Position numbers and translations under genes: made by a program. This document shows, piece after piece, positions 1-7,535 of a DNA stretch of 48,482 nucleotides; within the stretch, counting starts at the first letter, position 1, and the number at the start of each line of letters is the position of its first letter. The notes beneath the pieces were generated by a model. That model searched no databases. It was not told the DNA's origin and saw only the letters and a list, made by a program, of their open reading frames with translations. Source of the DNA: an uncultured Lachnospiraceae bacterium (lineage in GTDB: Bacteria; Bacillota; Clostridia; Lachnospirales; Lachnospiraceae); assembly GCA_900553355.1 (NCBI GenBank), contig USDK01000016.1, forward strand, positions 1 to 48,482. The letters run 5' to 3'.

Positions 1-62
1 ATTCGAACCTGCGACCTCACGGCCCCCAGCCGTGCGCTCTAACCAAACTGAGCCATACCCCG
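1..62 (-). tRNA. tRNA-Pro(GGG), 3' part cut off by the window edge
   Basis: Read on the minus strand from 62, the sequence gives a 7-base acceptor strand CGGGGTA, a GCTC/GAGC D-arm, a 5-bp anticodon stem (CACGG/CCGTG) around the loop CTGGGGG, and the start of the T-arm (GCAGGTTCGAAT). The loop places the anticodon GGG at 25-27, which decodes CCC as proline. The 3' half of the T-arm and acceptor lie outside the window. The upstream flank (61-79) carries the 8-bp inverted repeat CGATAGAA/TTCTATCG, which has no T-tract and an unknown role. Confidence 0.93.
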
Positions 63-137
63 ATAGAACTATTCTATCGAATCACGTCGAAGAATGCAAG
101 TGTTATTTTTCCCTTTTTGCAGGAATCTATTCTGTGG

Positions 138-143
138 TACAAT
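138..143 (+). promoter_or_regulatory. Possible -10 box of dapB
   Basis: TACAAT lies 37 bases before the dapB start. No well-spaced -35 box is visible (TTGCAG sits 15 bases upstream), so this is a weak call. Confidence 0.3.
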
Positions 144-180
144 AATTCTATCAGAGTTATATGCGAAAGGAGTTCGGATT

Positions 181-981
181 ATGAAGGTAATCGTAATGGG
201 TCCCAGAGGAAAAATGGGAAAGCTGATCACACAGGCAGCTGCGGCAAGAGAGGATATGGAGCTGACAGCAGGCATTGCCCCCAGGGGAAGAGATTATATT
301 GGCATGGACCTGGGAACAGTGGCCATGACAGGAAAGGAACTGGGGGTTCCGGTAACCGATGATCTGGAAGCTGTGATCGATGACTGTGATGTGATCATTG
401 ATTTTTCCACCAAAGAGGCAGCTATGGAGGTGCTGGATCTGGCTGTTGCCCACCAAAAAGCACTGGTATGTGGAACGACCGGATTTACAGAAGAAGAAAT
501 GCAGAAGTTCAGGGAGGCGTCAGAGAAAATTTCTATGCTTTATGCGGCGAACACATCAAAAATGGTCAATGTCATGAATAAACTGCTGGAAATGGTGGTT
601 TCGATCCTGAAGGATGACGTGGATATCGAGATTCTGGAAATGCATGACCAGTGGAAGAAAGATGCGCCCAGCGGCACGTCAAAAGAGATGGGAGAGGTGA
701 TGGCCCGTACAATGGGGAAAAATCTGGATGATATCGCGGTATATGGCCGCAAAGGAGTGTCTCCGAGAGTGCCGGGCACCATCGGATACCATTCCCTTCG
801 TGCAGGAAATATTCCAAGCAGCCACACCGTGTTTTTCGGAGGAATGGGAGAACGGCTGGAGATCACCCATCATTCCTATAACTGGGAGTGCTTTGCCAGA
901 GGAGCCTGCGACTGTGCAGCCTATCTTGCAGACAAGCCGGCCGGATTCTATACGATCCAGGATGTGCTTGGATTAGATTGA
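181..981 (+). CDS. dapB: DapB-like 4-hydroxy-tetrahydrodipicolinate reductase (divergent)
   Basis: DapB reduces the cyclic aldol product of DapA to tetrahydrodipicolinate with NAD(P)H, in cytoplasmic lysine/diaminopimelate synthesis. The ATG at 181 follows AGGAG at 169-173 and gives 266 residues, the usual family length; a longer upstream extension lacks a ribosome site. The Rossmann loop is G7-P-R-G10-K-M-G13. The catalytic block reads E-M-H155-D156-Q-W-K159 followed by DAPSGTS (161-167), and the C-terminal part has GERLEITH and FARGA. The family normally has two histidines in HHxxK; here the second is Asp, and the later THKASSR stretch is also changed. Homology to DapB is clear, but these changes leave room for a paralogue with a shifted substrate. 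It converges with the next gene, the stop codons lying about 3 bases apart with no room for a terminator. Confidence 0.85.
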   Translation: MKVIVMGPRGKMGKLITQAAAAREDMELTAGIAPRGRDYIGMDLGTVAMTGKELGVPVTDDLEAVIDDCDVIIDFSTKEAAMEVLDLAVAHQKALVCGTTGFTEEEMQKFREASEKISMLYAANTSKMVNVMNKLLEMVVSILKDDVDIEILEMHDQWKKDAPSGTSKEMGEVMARTMGKNLDDIAVYGRKGVSPRVPGTIGYHSLRAGNIPSSHTVFFGGMGERLEITHHSYNWECFARGACDCAAYLADKPAGFYTIQDVLGLD

Positions 982-984
982 TCC

Positions 985-1572
985 TTACAATAATCCTGTA
1001 TCTTTTTCTGCCATGCGCATCTGCTCAAGTCGTTTGATGCGCTGGTCCAGACCATGTTCAGTCAGATAGCGGGATACGCTTTTGGGAACCAGGTGTGTCC
1101 ACTCCTGGTCTGTGGCAATGCAGCTGCGGATCCATGTGGCGGTCACACCTTTTTCCGCAAGGCTTTTTCTCCAGAGCACTTCGACCGTCAGTCCAAGATC
1201 CCGGAGGATCTGGCATTTTTCTTCGTCCCATTCATCACACAGCCCCATAAAATAGGTGGCGTCTTTGGGAACATACTGCAGAAGATATTCCGGACAGCTG
1301 ATGGGGAAGGGCAGGATATCATATTCTGATTCCGGTACGCGGAACTCCTCCATGGCGCCCCGGATCATCTCATACCGTTCAAAATACGTCAGTGGATTGG
1401 CTGACCGCTCTGAGCGGCGGATGTCGTGGACAGAGTCCCTGGTGTGGAGACTGTCCGGATTGGTAATTCCGATGTATAATTTCTGGCAGCGCATCTTTGC
1501 TGCAAGGATATATTCCATATGTTTCAGGTGGAGCGGCTGAAACCGTCCATGTACAACGCCTGTCTTGATCAT
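985..1572 (-). CDS. NadM-like nicotinamide-nucleotide adenylyltransferase / nucleotidyltransferase
   Basis: Nucleotidyltransferase of the HxGH superfamily, 195 residues. The N-terminus has the GRFQPLHLKH loop (H15 and H18 being the HxxH pair), matching the GRFQPxHxGH signature of archaeal-type NMN adenylyltransferases. Near the C-terminus VTATWIRS corresponds to the ISSTxIR motif that binds phosphate. A role in NAD synthesis or salvage is inferred from the family. It is somewhat longer than typical NadM proteins (about 170 residues), so a related cytidylyl- or adenylyltransferase remains possible. The ATG at 1572 follows GGGGAG on the minus strand. It has its own promoter (1605-1634) and is divergent from the carbamate-kinase-like gene. 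Confidence 0.75.
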   Translation of the reverse strand: MIKTGVVHGRFQPLHLKHMEYILAAKMRCQKLYIGITNPDSLHTRDSVHDIRRSERSANPLTYFERYEMIRGAMEEFRVPESEYDILPFPISCPEYLLQYVPKDATYFMGLCDEWDEEKCQILRDLGLTVEVLWRKSLAEKGVTATWIRSCIATDQEWTHLVPKSVSRYLTEHGLDQRIKRLEQMRMAEKDTGLL

Positions 1573-1604
1573 TCTTTTTCTCCCCTTTTTCCATTGATAG
1601 GACT

Positions 1605-1634
1605 AGTATACCCCGACAACTCTTTTGAATGCAA
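1605..1634 (-). promoter_or_regulatory. Promoter of the NadM-like gene
   Basis: On the minus strand TTGCAT (1629-1634), an 18-base spacer and TATACT (1605-1610) form a good vegetative promoter 33 bases ahead of the start codon. Confidence 0.6.
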
Positions 1635-1664
1635 GAGCCTTTCGCGGAGAAAGAAAGGATTCAG

Positions 1665-1693
1665 TTGCATTTTTAGTAGATTCATCCTATAAT
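1665..1693 (+). promoter_or_regulatory. Promoter of the carbamate-kinase-like gene
   Basis: TTGCAT (1665-1670), a 17-base spacer and a perfect TATAAT (1688-1693) precede the start at 1741. Confidence 0.7.
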
Positions 1694-1740
1694 TTTTATA
1701 TCAGTATCCGGAAAATCAGAAAAAGACAGAGGTATTGCTT

Positions 1741-2673
1741 ATGAAAAAAAGAGTAGTAGTAGCGCTGGGACACCGTGCGCTTGGGACAACGCTTCCAGAA
1801 CAGAAGGAGGCGGTCAAGAAGACAGCAAAAGTAATCGCAGATATGATCGCAGCCGGCTATCAGGCGGCCATCACTCACAGCAATGCGCCGCAGGTGGGAA
1901 TGATCCATACTGCCATGAATGAATTTGGAAAGGCGCATCAGGACTATACGGCAGCGCCGATGTCTGTGTGCTCTGCCATGAGCCAGGGGTACATTGGTTA
2001 TGACCTTCAGAATGGGATCAGAGAGGCGCTCCTGGATCAGGGCATCTATCGGACAGTGAGTACTATTCTGACGCAGGTCGTGGTAGATCCTTATGATGAG
2101 GCTTTCTATACACCGACCAAGGTGCTGGGACGCTATATGAATGCGGAAGAGGCCAATCAGGAGAGGAAAAAGGGCAATTATGTGGCTGAGGAGCCGGGAA
2201 AGGGATTTCGGAGAATCGTATCGGCGCCCAATCCGGGAAAGATCGTGGAGATCGATGCGATCCGGGCCCTTCTGGATGCGGACCAGGTGGTTATTGCCTG
2301 CGGAGGCGGAGGGATTCCGGTGCTGCAGCAGGATAACCGTCTGAAAGGCGCCAGCGCAGTTATTGAAAAAGACCTGACCGCCGGAAAGCTGGCGGAAGAG
2401 GTGGAAGCAGATGAGCTGATCATCTTAACCAGTGTAGAAAAGGTAAAGATTAATATGGGAAGACCCGAGGAAGAAGAGCTTGGGGAGATTACCCTGGAAC
2501 AGGCAAAGCAGTATATGGAGGAAGGCCATTTTGGCGTCTATAACATGCTGCCGAAGTTCCGTGCGTCTACAGAATTTATTGAAAAAGGGGAAGGGAGAAG
2601 TGCCCTGATCACATCTTTTGACAAACTGAATGATGCTTTAAAGGGAAAGACTGGAACCTGGATCAGGAAGTAG
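1741..2673 (+). CDS. arcC: Carbamate kinase-like protein
   Basis: Amino-acid-kinase fold protein of 310 residues, the standard carbamate kinase length. Carbamate kinase interconverts ATP plus carbamate and ADP plus carbamoyl phosphate, usually as the last, ATP-yielding step of arginine or purine-derived ureide breakdown. The middle and end match well: TQVVVDPYDEAF, ACGGGGIPV, an (E)KDL lysine block and INMGRPEE. The N-terminal phosphate loops are altered. The usual ALGGNA is ALG-H11-R12-A, and the usual HGNGPQVG is H46-S-N-A-P-Q-V-G. Similar variants are common in Clostridia as far as I recall. The ATG at 1741 is favoured over an in-frame TTG at 1735 because AGAGG at 1728-1732 is spaced 8 bases from the ATG. 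No arcA, argI or ureide genes are adjacent, so the carbamoyl phosphate source is unknown. Confidence 0.82.
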   Translation: MKKRVVVALGHRALGTTLPEQKEAVKKTAKVIADMIAAGYQAAITHSNAPQVGMIHTAMNEFGKAHQDYTAAPMSVCSAMSQGYIGYDLQNGIREALLDQGIYRTVSTILTQVVVDPYDEAFYTPTKVLGRYMNAEEANQERKKGNYVAEEPGKGFRRIVSAPNPGKIVEIDAIRALLDADQVVIACGGGGIPVLQQDNRLKGASAVIEKDLTAGKLAEEVEADELIILTSVEKVKINMGRPEEEELGEITLEQAKQYMEEGHFGVYNMLPKFRASTEFIEKGEGRSALITSFDKLNDALKGKTGTWIRK

Positions 2674-2742
2674 ATGTTGAAGTAAATGTTTAAGAATGAA
2701 AAGTGCAGGGCATACTATCCGAAAAAAGGAGGAGTGTTCGAT

Positions 2743-2928
2743 ATGAAAGCTCAGGTTGAGGATGGCTGTGTTGCCTGCGGAGCCTGTGTGGCCGCATGTC
2801 CGGAGGTGTTCCGGTTTAATGATGACGGAGAAGCAGAGGCTTATGCGGAGGTAGCTCCGGAGTATGAATATGCGGCCGAGGAGGCAAGAGACGCCTGCCC
2901 GGTATCAGTGATCAGTCTGAAGGACTGA
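2743..2928 (+). CDS. Small single-cluster [4Fe-4S] ferredoxin
   Basis: A 61-residue acidic electron carrier. The cysteines are C9-x2-C12-x2-C15-x3-C19-P plus a lone C52-P. This is the pattern of ferredoxins with one [4Fe-4S] cluster bound by the first three cysteines and the distal one; C19 is extra and has no obvious disulfide partner. The ATG at 2743 follows AAAAGGAGGA at 2725-2734; an upstream in-frame ATG at 2686 has no ribosome site. It lies about 70 bases after the carbamate-kinase-like gene and may be co-transcribed, ending at the terminator 2938-2967. Its redox partner is not evident. Confidence 0.88.
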   Translation: MKAQVEDGCVACGACVAACPEVFRFNDDGEAEAYAEVAPEYEYAAEEARDACPVSVISLKD

Positions 2929-2937
2929 CAGATAGAG

Positions 2938-2967
2938 AAGGATGGAGAAAAATTTCCATCCTTTTTT
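2938..2967 (+). terminator. Rho-independent terminator after ferredoxin
   Basis: Nine-bp stem AAGGATGGA/TCCATCCTT (2938-2946, 2955-2963) with an 8-base loop, followed by T residues. The T-tract runs almost directly into the -35 box of the next promoter. Confidence 0.88.
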
Positions 2968-2968
2968 C

Positions 2969-2997
2969 TTGACAAAAACCAAGAATAGGAATATGAT
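2969..2997 (+). promoter_or_regulatory. Promoter of the NatAB-like operon
   Basis: TTGACA (2969-2974), a 17-base spacer and TATGAT (2992-2997); a near-consensus vegetative promoter 51 bases before the ATPase start. Confidence 0.75.
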
Positions 2998-3047
2998 TGT
3001 ACCAACATAATAATACAAAAAGATTTCATGAGTAAGAGGAGAAAACT

Positions 3048-3821
3048 ATGATTGAGATCAGAGAATTGACAAAGGTTTACAAGCTGAGTAAGAAGCAGAT
3101 GGCTGAGGCTAAGACAAAGAACCCGAAGAAAACGGCAGTGGACCATCTGAATCTGACGGCAAAGGAAGGGGAAATCTACGGACTTCTGGGGCCTAACGGC
3201 GCCGGTAAGACGACAACTCTTCGCTGTATTTCCACCCTGATACGGCCCACCAGCGGCGAGATTTATGTCAACGGCCATGAGGTGCAGAAGGAACCGGAGG
3301 CGGTAAGAAACTGTATCGGGTTTCTCACCAGCGATATCAAGCTGGACGAACAGTTTGACGTGGACTATATGTTCCGCTTTTTCGGACGGCTCCACCAGGT
3401 CCCGGAGCAGATGATCGAAACAAGGAAGAAAGAACTGTTTACATATTTCGGGATCCAGGAATTTGCCGGCAAAAAGATTAAAGAACTGTCTACCGGAATG
3501 AAGCAGAAGGCAGCCATCGCTGTCAGCCTGGTTCATGATCCGGACATTATTATTTTCGATGAACCGACCAATGGGCTGGATATTATTACGGCCCGGTGTG
3601 TGACAGACTATCTGAAAAAGCTGAAAGAGGAAGGAAAGCTGGTAATCGTATCCACACACATCATGTCAGAGGCGGAAAAGCTCTGTGACCGGATCGGGAT
3701 CATTATTGACGGTGCGAAGGTTGCAGAAGGTACGCTGCATGAACTGCTGACACAGACGAATGCATCAGATCTGGAGGATGCGTTCTTCGAATTTTACCAG
3801 GAGAGAAAGGGGGATGCATAG
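3048..3821 (+). CDS. ABC transporter ATP-binding protein, NatA-like
   Basis: Cytoplasmic ATPase of an ABC-2 type exporter, 257 residues. Walker A is GPNGAGKT (48-55), the signature is LSTGM (147-151), and Walker B is IIIFDEP (167-173) followed by TNGLD. A lysine-rich stretch, residues 14-28, sits between the first strand and the Walker region, as seen in NatA-type proteins. The next gene encodes the matching permease and overlaps or abuts it (stop at 3819-3821, permease start at 3823), so the two are translationally coupled. NatAB exports sodium in Bacillus, but related pairs have other substrates and the sequence does not show which applies here. Confidence 0.88.
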   Translation: MIEIRELTKVYKLSKKQMAEAKTKNPKKTAVDHLNLTAKEGEIYGLLGPNGAGKTTTLRCISTLIRPTSGEIYVNGHEVQKEPEAVRNCIGFLTSDIKLDEQFDVDYMFRFFGRLHQVPEQMIETRKKELFTYFGIQEFAGKKIKELSTGMKQKAAIAVSLVHDPDIIIFDEPTNGLDIITARCVTDYLKKLKEEGKLVIVSTHIMSEAEKLCDRIGIIIDGAKVAEGTLHELLTQTNASDLEDAFFEFYQERKGDA

Positions 3822-3822
3822 G

Positions 3823-5031
3823 ATGAGCGGGATCAGACAGATATTTGGAAAAGAAATGGCGAGGATATTCCGGGATAAAAAGATGATATTTTCCGTGTTT
3901 CTGCTTCCGGTGATCATCATGATCGCAGTGTTGTCCATCATCAATGTACTGGCGTCAGGAATGGAAGACGACATTGAATCTCATGTGTCCCAGGTGTATA
4001 TAATGAATGAACCGGAGTCATTCCGGCAGATCCTGGATAAATCTGGCATAAAATGTGAAATCACTCCTGTTGAAAATGCTGGTGAGATGGAGCGTGCAAA
4101 GGACAAAATTCTGAACGGTGATGCGGATCTGATCGTGGAATTCCCGGCGGATTTTGAAGAGATGACCGCGGATTATCAGGAAGGGGATGTTATTCCGCAG
4201 GTCAAGACTTATCAGAATCCGTCAGAACAGTACTCTTCTCAGGCGGCTGACAATCTGACCCAGGCGCTGGAGACCTACCGCCAGAGCCTTCTGGCCAAGA
4301 GAGTCGGAGATATGGGAAGTCTGGTGGTGTTCCAGGTGAATTCGGATAATGATGAAATGTATATCCAGGATGAGGATAAAGCAAATGGTAAGGCAATCGG
4401 GATGATGCTCCCATATTTTATCACGATTCTTTTGTTCGCAGGGGCCATGGGAATCGGAACAGATATGATTGCCGGAGAGAAAGAAAGAGGAACTATGGCC
4501 AGTCTTCTGGTATCGCCGGTAAAGAGAAGTTCGATTGTTCTTGGAAAGGTGTTTTCTTTGATGGTAATCTCAGGAGTCTCTTCTTTGATCTATGTGGCGG
4601 CCATGGTGGTCTGTGCGCCGCTGATGATGGAAAGCTTTGGCGGAGCCGGGGACCTGAGCATCAGGTTAAACGTGCAGCAGATTCTGATGCTGGCATTTTT
4701 GCTGGTGGCGATTGCGTTTTTGTATTCCAGCATTATCGCCCTGTTTTCTGTATTTGCAAAATCTGTGAAAGAAGCAAGTACCTATGTCATGCCGGCTTAC
4801 ATGCTGATCCTGGTGATCGGGCTGATGACGATGTTTAATTACGGTGAAGTACAGACGTCCAGTTATCTGGTGCCGCTCTATAACAGTGCACTGGCGCTTC
4901 AGGGGATCCTGACTCAGGAGACAACGGTGACGCAATATGTGATAACGCTGGCTGAGACGCTTCTGATCGGAGGAATCTTAACCGGTGTGATCGTGAAGGC
5001 TTTTGAAAGTGAGAAAGTAATGTCTGCTTAA
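3823..5031 (+). CDS. ABC-2 type permease, NatB-like
   Basis: Membrane partner of the preceding ATPase, about 402 residues. It has an N-terminal membrane segment (about residues 21-43), a large extracytoplasmic domain to about residue 190, then a C-terminal block of five or six hydrophobic segments. The sequence MIAGEKERGTMASLLVSP is the conserved coupling region of NatB/ABC-2 permeases. The start is placed at 3823; an ATG at 3814 is in frame, and the AAAGGGGG run at 3806-3813 can serve only the later one at normal spacing. The transported substrate is unknown. The unit ends at the terminator 5046-5083. Confidence 0.85.
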   Translation: MSGIRQIFGKEMARIFRDKKMIFSVFLLPVIIMIAVLSIINVLASGMEDDIESHVSQVYIMNEPESFRQILDKSGIKCEITPVENAGEMERAKDKILNGDADLIVEFPADFEEMTADYQEGDVIPQVKTYQNPSEQYSSQAADNLTQALETYRQSLLAKRVGDMGSLVVFQVNSDNDEMYIQDEDKANGKAIGMMLPYFITILLFAGAMGIGTDMIAGEKERGTMASLLVSPVKRSSIVLGKVFSLMVISGVSSLIYVAAMVVCAPLMMESFGGAGDLSIRLNVQQILMLAFLLVAIAFLYSSIIALFSVFAKSVKEASTYVMPAYMLILVIGLMTMFNYGEVQTSSYLVPLYNSALALQGILTQETTVTQYVITLAETLLIGGILTGVIVKAFESEKVMSA

Positions 5032-5045
5032 CAGGCAAAGGTGCG

Positions 5046-5083
5046 GCCGCATATACTAAAGCAGCAGTATATGCGGCTTTTTT
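5046..5083 (+). terminator. Terminator after the NatAB-like operon
   Basis: Eleven-bp perfect stem GCCGCATATAC/GTATATGCGGC (5046-5056, 5067-5077) followed by TTTTTTT. Confidence 0.9.
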
Positions 5084-5125
5084 ATATTGCCGCGGCTGTC
5101 TGAATGATGGAAGGGCGGTGTAAGG

Positions 5126-5374
5126 ATGCGCTTGTGTGAGCTGGAAGAAAAAGAAGTAATCAATGCCTGTGACTGCAAGAGGCTTGGTTTTGTGGCGGAT
5201 CTGATCATAGAGGAGTGCAGCGGAAGGATCGAAGCTCTTATCATACCCAAAAGCGGAAAGCTGTGCGGCTTTTTCTGTGACGGAGAAGAGTATATTATTC
5301 CCTATGCCTGTGTCAAAAAAATCGGTCCGGATATCATACTGGTGGAAATCCATGAAAAAAGTAGGAAATCCTGA
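5126..5374 (+). CDS. YlmC/YmxH-family PRC-barrel sporulation protein
   Basis: An 82-residue protein opening MRLCELEEKEVINACD and continuing KRLGFVADLIIEECSGRIEA, the pattern of the YlmC/YmxH PRC-barrel family found in endospore formers. The family is annotated as sporulation-related, with no known biochemical activity. It is probably cytoplasmic, since no signal peptide or membrane segment is visible. It sits just ahead of nrdR, a linkage I recall from other Clostridia. The start ATG at 5126 follows a purine-rich GGAAGGGCGG stretch. Confidence 0.82.
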   Translation: MRLCELEEKEVINACDCKRLGFVADLIIEECSGRIEALIIPKSGKLCGFFCDGEEYIIPYACVKKIGPDIILVEIHEKSRKS

Positions 5375-5385
5375 GAAAAAGTGAT

Positions 5386-5414
5386 TTGACTTCTCTATGG
5401 CGGACAGATATACT
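5386..5414 (+). promoter_or_regulatory. Promoter of nrdR
   Basis: TTGACT (5386-5391), a 17-base spacer and TATACT (5409-5414), 69 bases ahead of the nrdR start. It begins just after the YlmC-like stop codon, so nrdR can be transcribed separately. Confidence 0.65.
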
Positions 5415-5482
5415 AGTAACTGTACAGATGCAATTAAAAAGGATGTTTTTCTTTTAGAAAAGAGAAAGGAACGAACGCTAGA

Positions 5483-5932
5483 ATGAAGTGCCCATATTGT
5501 AACCATCCGGATACCAGAGTAATAGATTCCAGACCTGCCGATGATGGCAGTTCGATCCGCAGACGCCGTTCCTGTGATGTGTGCGGCAAGCGGTTTACAA
5601 CGTATGAGAAGGTGGAGACGATTCCGCTGATCGTGATCAAAAAAGACAGTACCCGAGAGCAGTATCACCGTGATAAGATTGAAAATGGAGTGCTGAGGGC
5701 CTGCTATAAACGTCCGGTGCCGGCGGAAAAGATTCAGGCGGCAGTAGACCGGATTGAGACAAAGATCTTCAGTCTGGAAGCAAAAGAGATTCCGAGCAGT
5801 CAGATTGGCGAGATCGTGATGGAAGAACTGAAAGGGCTGGATGAGGTGGCCTATGTAAGATTTGCATCGGTATACAGGGAATTTAAAGATGTAAATACAT
5901 TTATGGATGAGTTGAAAAAGATTTTAGGATAA
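5483..5932 (+). CDS. nrdR: Transcriptional repressor NrdR
   Basis: A 149-residue zinc-ribbon/ATP-cone repressor that senses ATP/dATP levels and shuts down ribonucleotide reductase genes. Zinc ligands C3-x2-C6 and C31-x2-C34 flank the RRRRS basic stretch used for DNA contact, and the ATP-cone follows from about residue 46. Length and sequence are standard for the family. No ribonucleotide reductase genes and no obvious tandem NrdR boxes lie in the window, so its targets are elsewhere. truA follows 29 bases downstream. Confidence 0.96.
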   Translation: MKCPYCNHPDTRVIDSRPADDGSSIRRRRSCDVCGKRFTTYEKVETIPLIVIKKDSTREQYHRDKIENGVLRACYKRPVPAEKIQAAVDRIETKIFSLEAKEIPSSQIGEIVMEELKGLDEVAYVRFASVYREFKDVNTFMDELKKILG

Positions 5933-5961
5933 ACAATCGAAGATCGGGTGAATGATAGAAG

Positions 5962-6696
5962 ATGAGAACATACAAATTAACCATTTCATATGATGGCAGC
6001 AGATATCAGGGGTGGCAGCGTCAGGCAACGACTGACAATACCATCCAGTTTGTGCTGGAGTGGAGTATTGGAAAGCTGGTTGGATACCGGGTGCATGTGG
6101 ACGGCGCCGGCAGGACTGATGCCGGTGTTCATGCCAGAGGCCAGGTGGCAAGCGTGAAGCTGTCCAAGCTCTATGACACCAAGGAACTGAAGGATTCGTT
6201 AAACCGGTATCTTCCGGAGGATATCCGCATTGTCAAGGCGGAGCTGGTGAAGAATGGTTTTCACGCGAGGAAGAGCGCCAAGGGAAAGAAATATGAATAC
6301 TATATTGACTGCCGGGAAAAGCCGGATGTGTTTTCCAGAAGACATTGTTATCACTATCCTCAGAAGCTGGATATCGAGGCGATGAGAAATGCGGCAGAAT
6401 ATCTGATCGGTCCGAAGAATTTTACCAGCTTTACTGATGATAAGGATTGTAAGGATCCAGTCCGCCGTGTGACGAATATTAAGATTGTCCGGAATGGGGA
6501 AAAGGTGAGGATCACCTACTATGGGACAGGCTTTTTGTATCATATGGTGCGTATCATGACGGGAACGCTTCTGGAGGTGGGAGCCGGAAAGCGTGACGGA
6601 TCGATGCTGCCGGTAGTGATCGCAGCAGAGGACAGAAGTCTTGCGGGATTCCTTGCGCCGGCTCGCGGATTGTTCCTGCGCAAGGTATATTACTAG
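5962..6696 (+). CDS. truA: tRNA pseudouridine synthase A
   Basis: TruA converts uridines 38-40 in the tRNA anticodon arm to pseudouridine. The 244-residue protein has the catalytic motif GRTDAGVHA with the nucleophile D53, and the family's YHMVRIMTGTLLEVG helix near the C-terminus. Length is typical. It is close behind nrdR and ahead of exonuclease III, in a compact same-strand housekeeping run. The start at 5962 has only a weak ribosome site (GGGTGA upstream). Confidence 0.96.
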   Translation: MRTYKLTISYDGSRYQGWQRQATTDNTIQFVLEWSIGKLVGYRVHVDGAGRTDAGVHARGQVASVKLSKLYDTKELKDSLNRYLPEDIRIVKAELVKNGFHARKSAKGKKYEYYIDCREKPDVFSRRHCYHYPQKLDIEAMRNAAEYLIGPKNFTSFTDDKDCKDPVRRVTNIKIVRNGEKVRITYYGTGFLYHMVRIMTGTLLEVGAGKRDGSMLPVVIAAEDRSLAGFLAPARGLFLRKVYY

Positions 6697-6745
6697 AAAA
6701 ATCAGATAGCATACGATGTAAATAAAGATTGACGGAGGAAGATAA

Positions 6746-7507
6746 ATGAAGTTTATCTCATGGAATGTAAATGGAATCCGGGCCTGTGTCCAGAAGGGAT
6801 TTATGGATGTATTCCAGGAGCTGGACGCAGATATTTTCTGTATCCAGGAATCAAAGATGCAGGAGGGTCAGCTGGAATTAGATACGCCGGGATATTATCA
6901 GTACTGGAATTATGCCGAGAGAAAAGGGTATTCCGGGACTGCTGTCTTTACCAAGAAGGAACCTCTTCATGTAACCTATGGTATGGGGATTGAAGAGCAT
7001 GATAAAGAGGGACGCGTGATCACGCTGGAATATGAGGATTTTTACTTTATCACTGTGTATACGCCTAATTCTCAGAGTGAGCTGGCAAGACTTTCCTATC
7101 GGATGGAATGGGAGGATGCGTTCCTTGCATATCTTAAGAAGTTAGAGGAGAAAAAGCCGGTGGTGTTCTGTGGGGATCTGAATGTGGCTCACAGGGAGAT
7201 TGATCTGAAAAACCCAAAGACCAATCGGAAGAATGCCGGATTTACGGATGAGGAGAGAGGAAAATTTACCCAGCTTCTGGAGGCCGGGTTTATTGATACG
7301 TTCCGCTATTTTTATCCGGATGCAGAAGGGATTTATTCCTGGTGGTCCTACCGGTTCCGTGCCAGAGAGAAGAATGCCGGGTGGCGGATTGATTATTTCT
7401 GTGTGTCCAGATGTCTGGAAGACCGTCTGGTGGATGCAAAGATACTGACAGATATCATGGGATCCGATCATTGTCCTGTGATGTTGGAGATGAAAGAGGA
7501 GGCTTAG
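6746..7507 (+). CDS. xth: Exodeoxyribonuclease III / AP endonuclease (ExoA type)
   Basis: Base-excision repair enzyme that incises DNA at abasic sites and trims 3' ends; 253 residues. Metal and catalytic residues of the EEP fold are visible: N7 (WNVNGIR), E35 (CIQES), D144 and N146 (GDLNVAH), and D241-H242 (SDHCPV). The start ATG at 6746 follows GGAGG at 6734-6738. The stop codon (7505-7507) lies inside the terminator hairpin 7498-7522. Confidence 0.95.
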   Translation: MKFISWNVNGIRACVQKGFMDVFQELDADIFCIQESKMQEGQLELDTPGYYQYWNYAERKGYSGTAVFTKKEPLHVTYGMGIEEHDKEGRVITLEYEDFYFITVYTPNSQSELARLSYRMEWEDAFLAYLKKLEEKKPVVFCGDLNVAHREIDLKNPKTNRKNAGFTDEERGKFTQLLEAGFIDTFRYFYPDAEGIYSWWSYRFRAREKNAGWRIDYFCVSRCLEDRLVDAKILTDIMGSDHCPVMLEMKEEA

Positions 7508-7522
7508 GCAAAGCCTCCTTTT
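7498..7522 (+). terminator. Terminator overlapping the exonuclease III stop codon
   Basis: Eight-bp stem GGAGGCTT/AAGCCTCC (7498-7505, 7511-7518), 5-base loop, then TTTTCT. The stem starts inside the last codons of the gene, between convergent genes. Confidence 0.8.
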
Positions 7523-7535
7523 CTGCTGCGGATTT

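Noticed and set aside
181..981. Longer dapB start at 94
   Set aside because: It would extend through the promoter region, and the sequence before 181 has no homology to DapB; AGGAG at 169 fits the 181 start.
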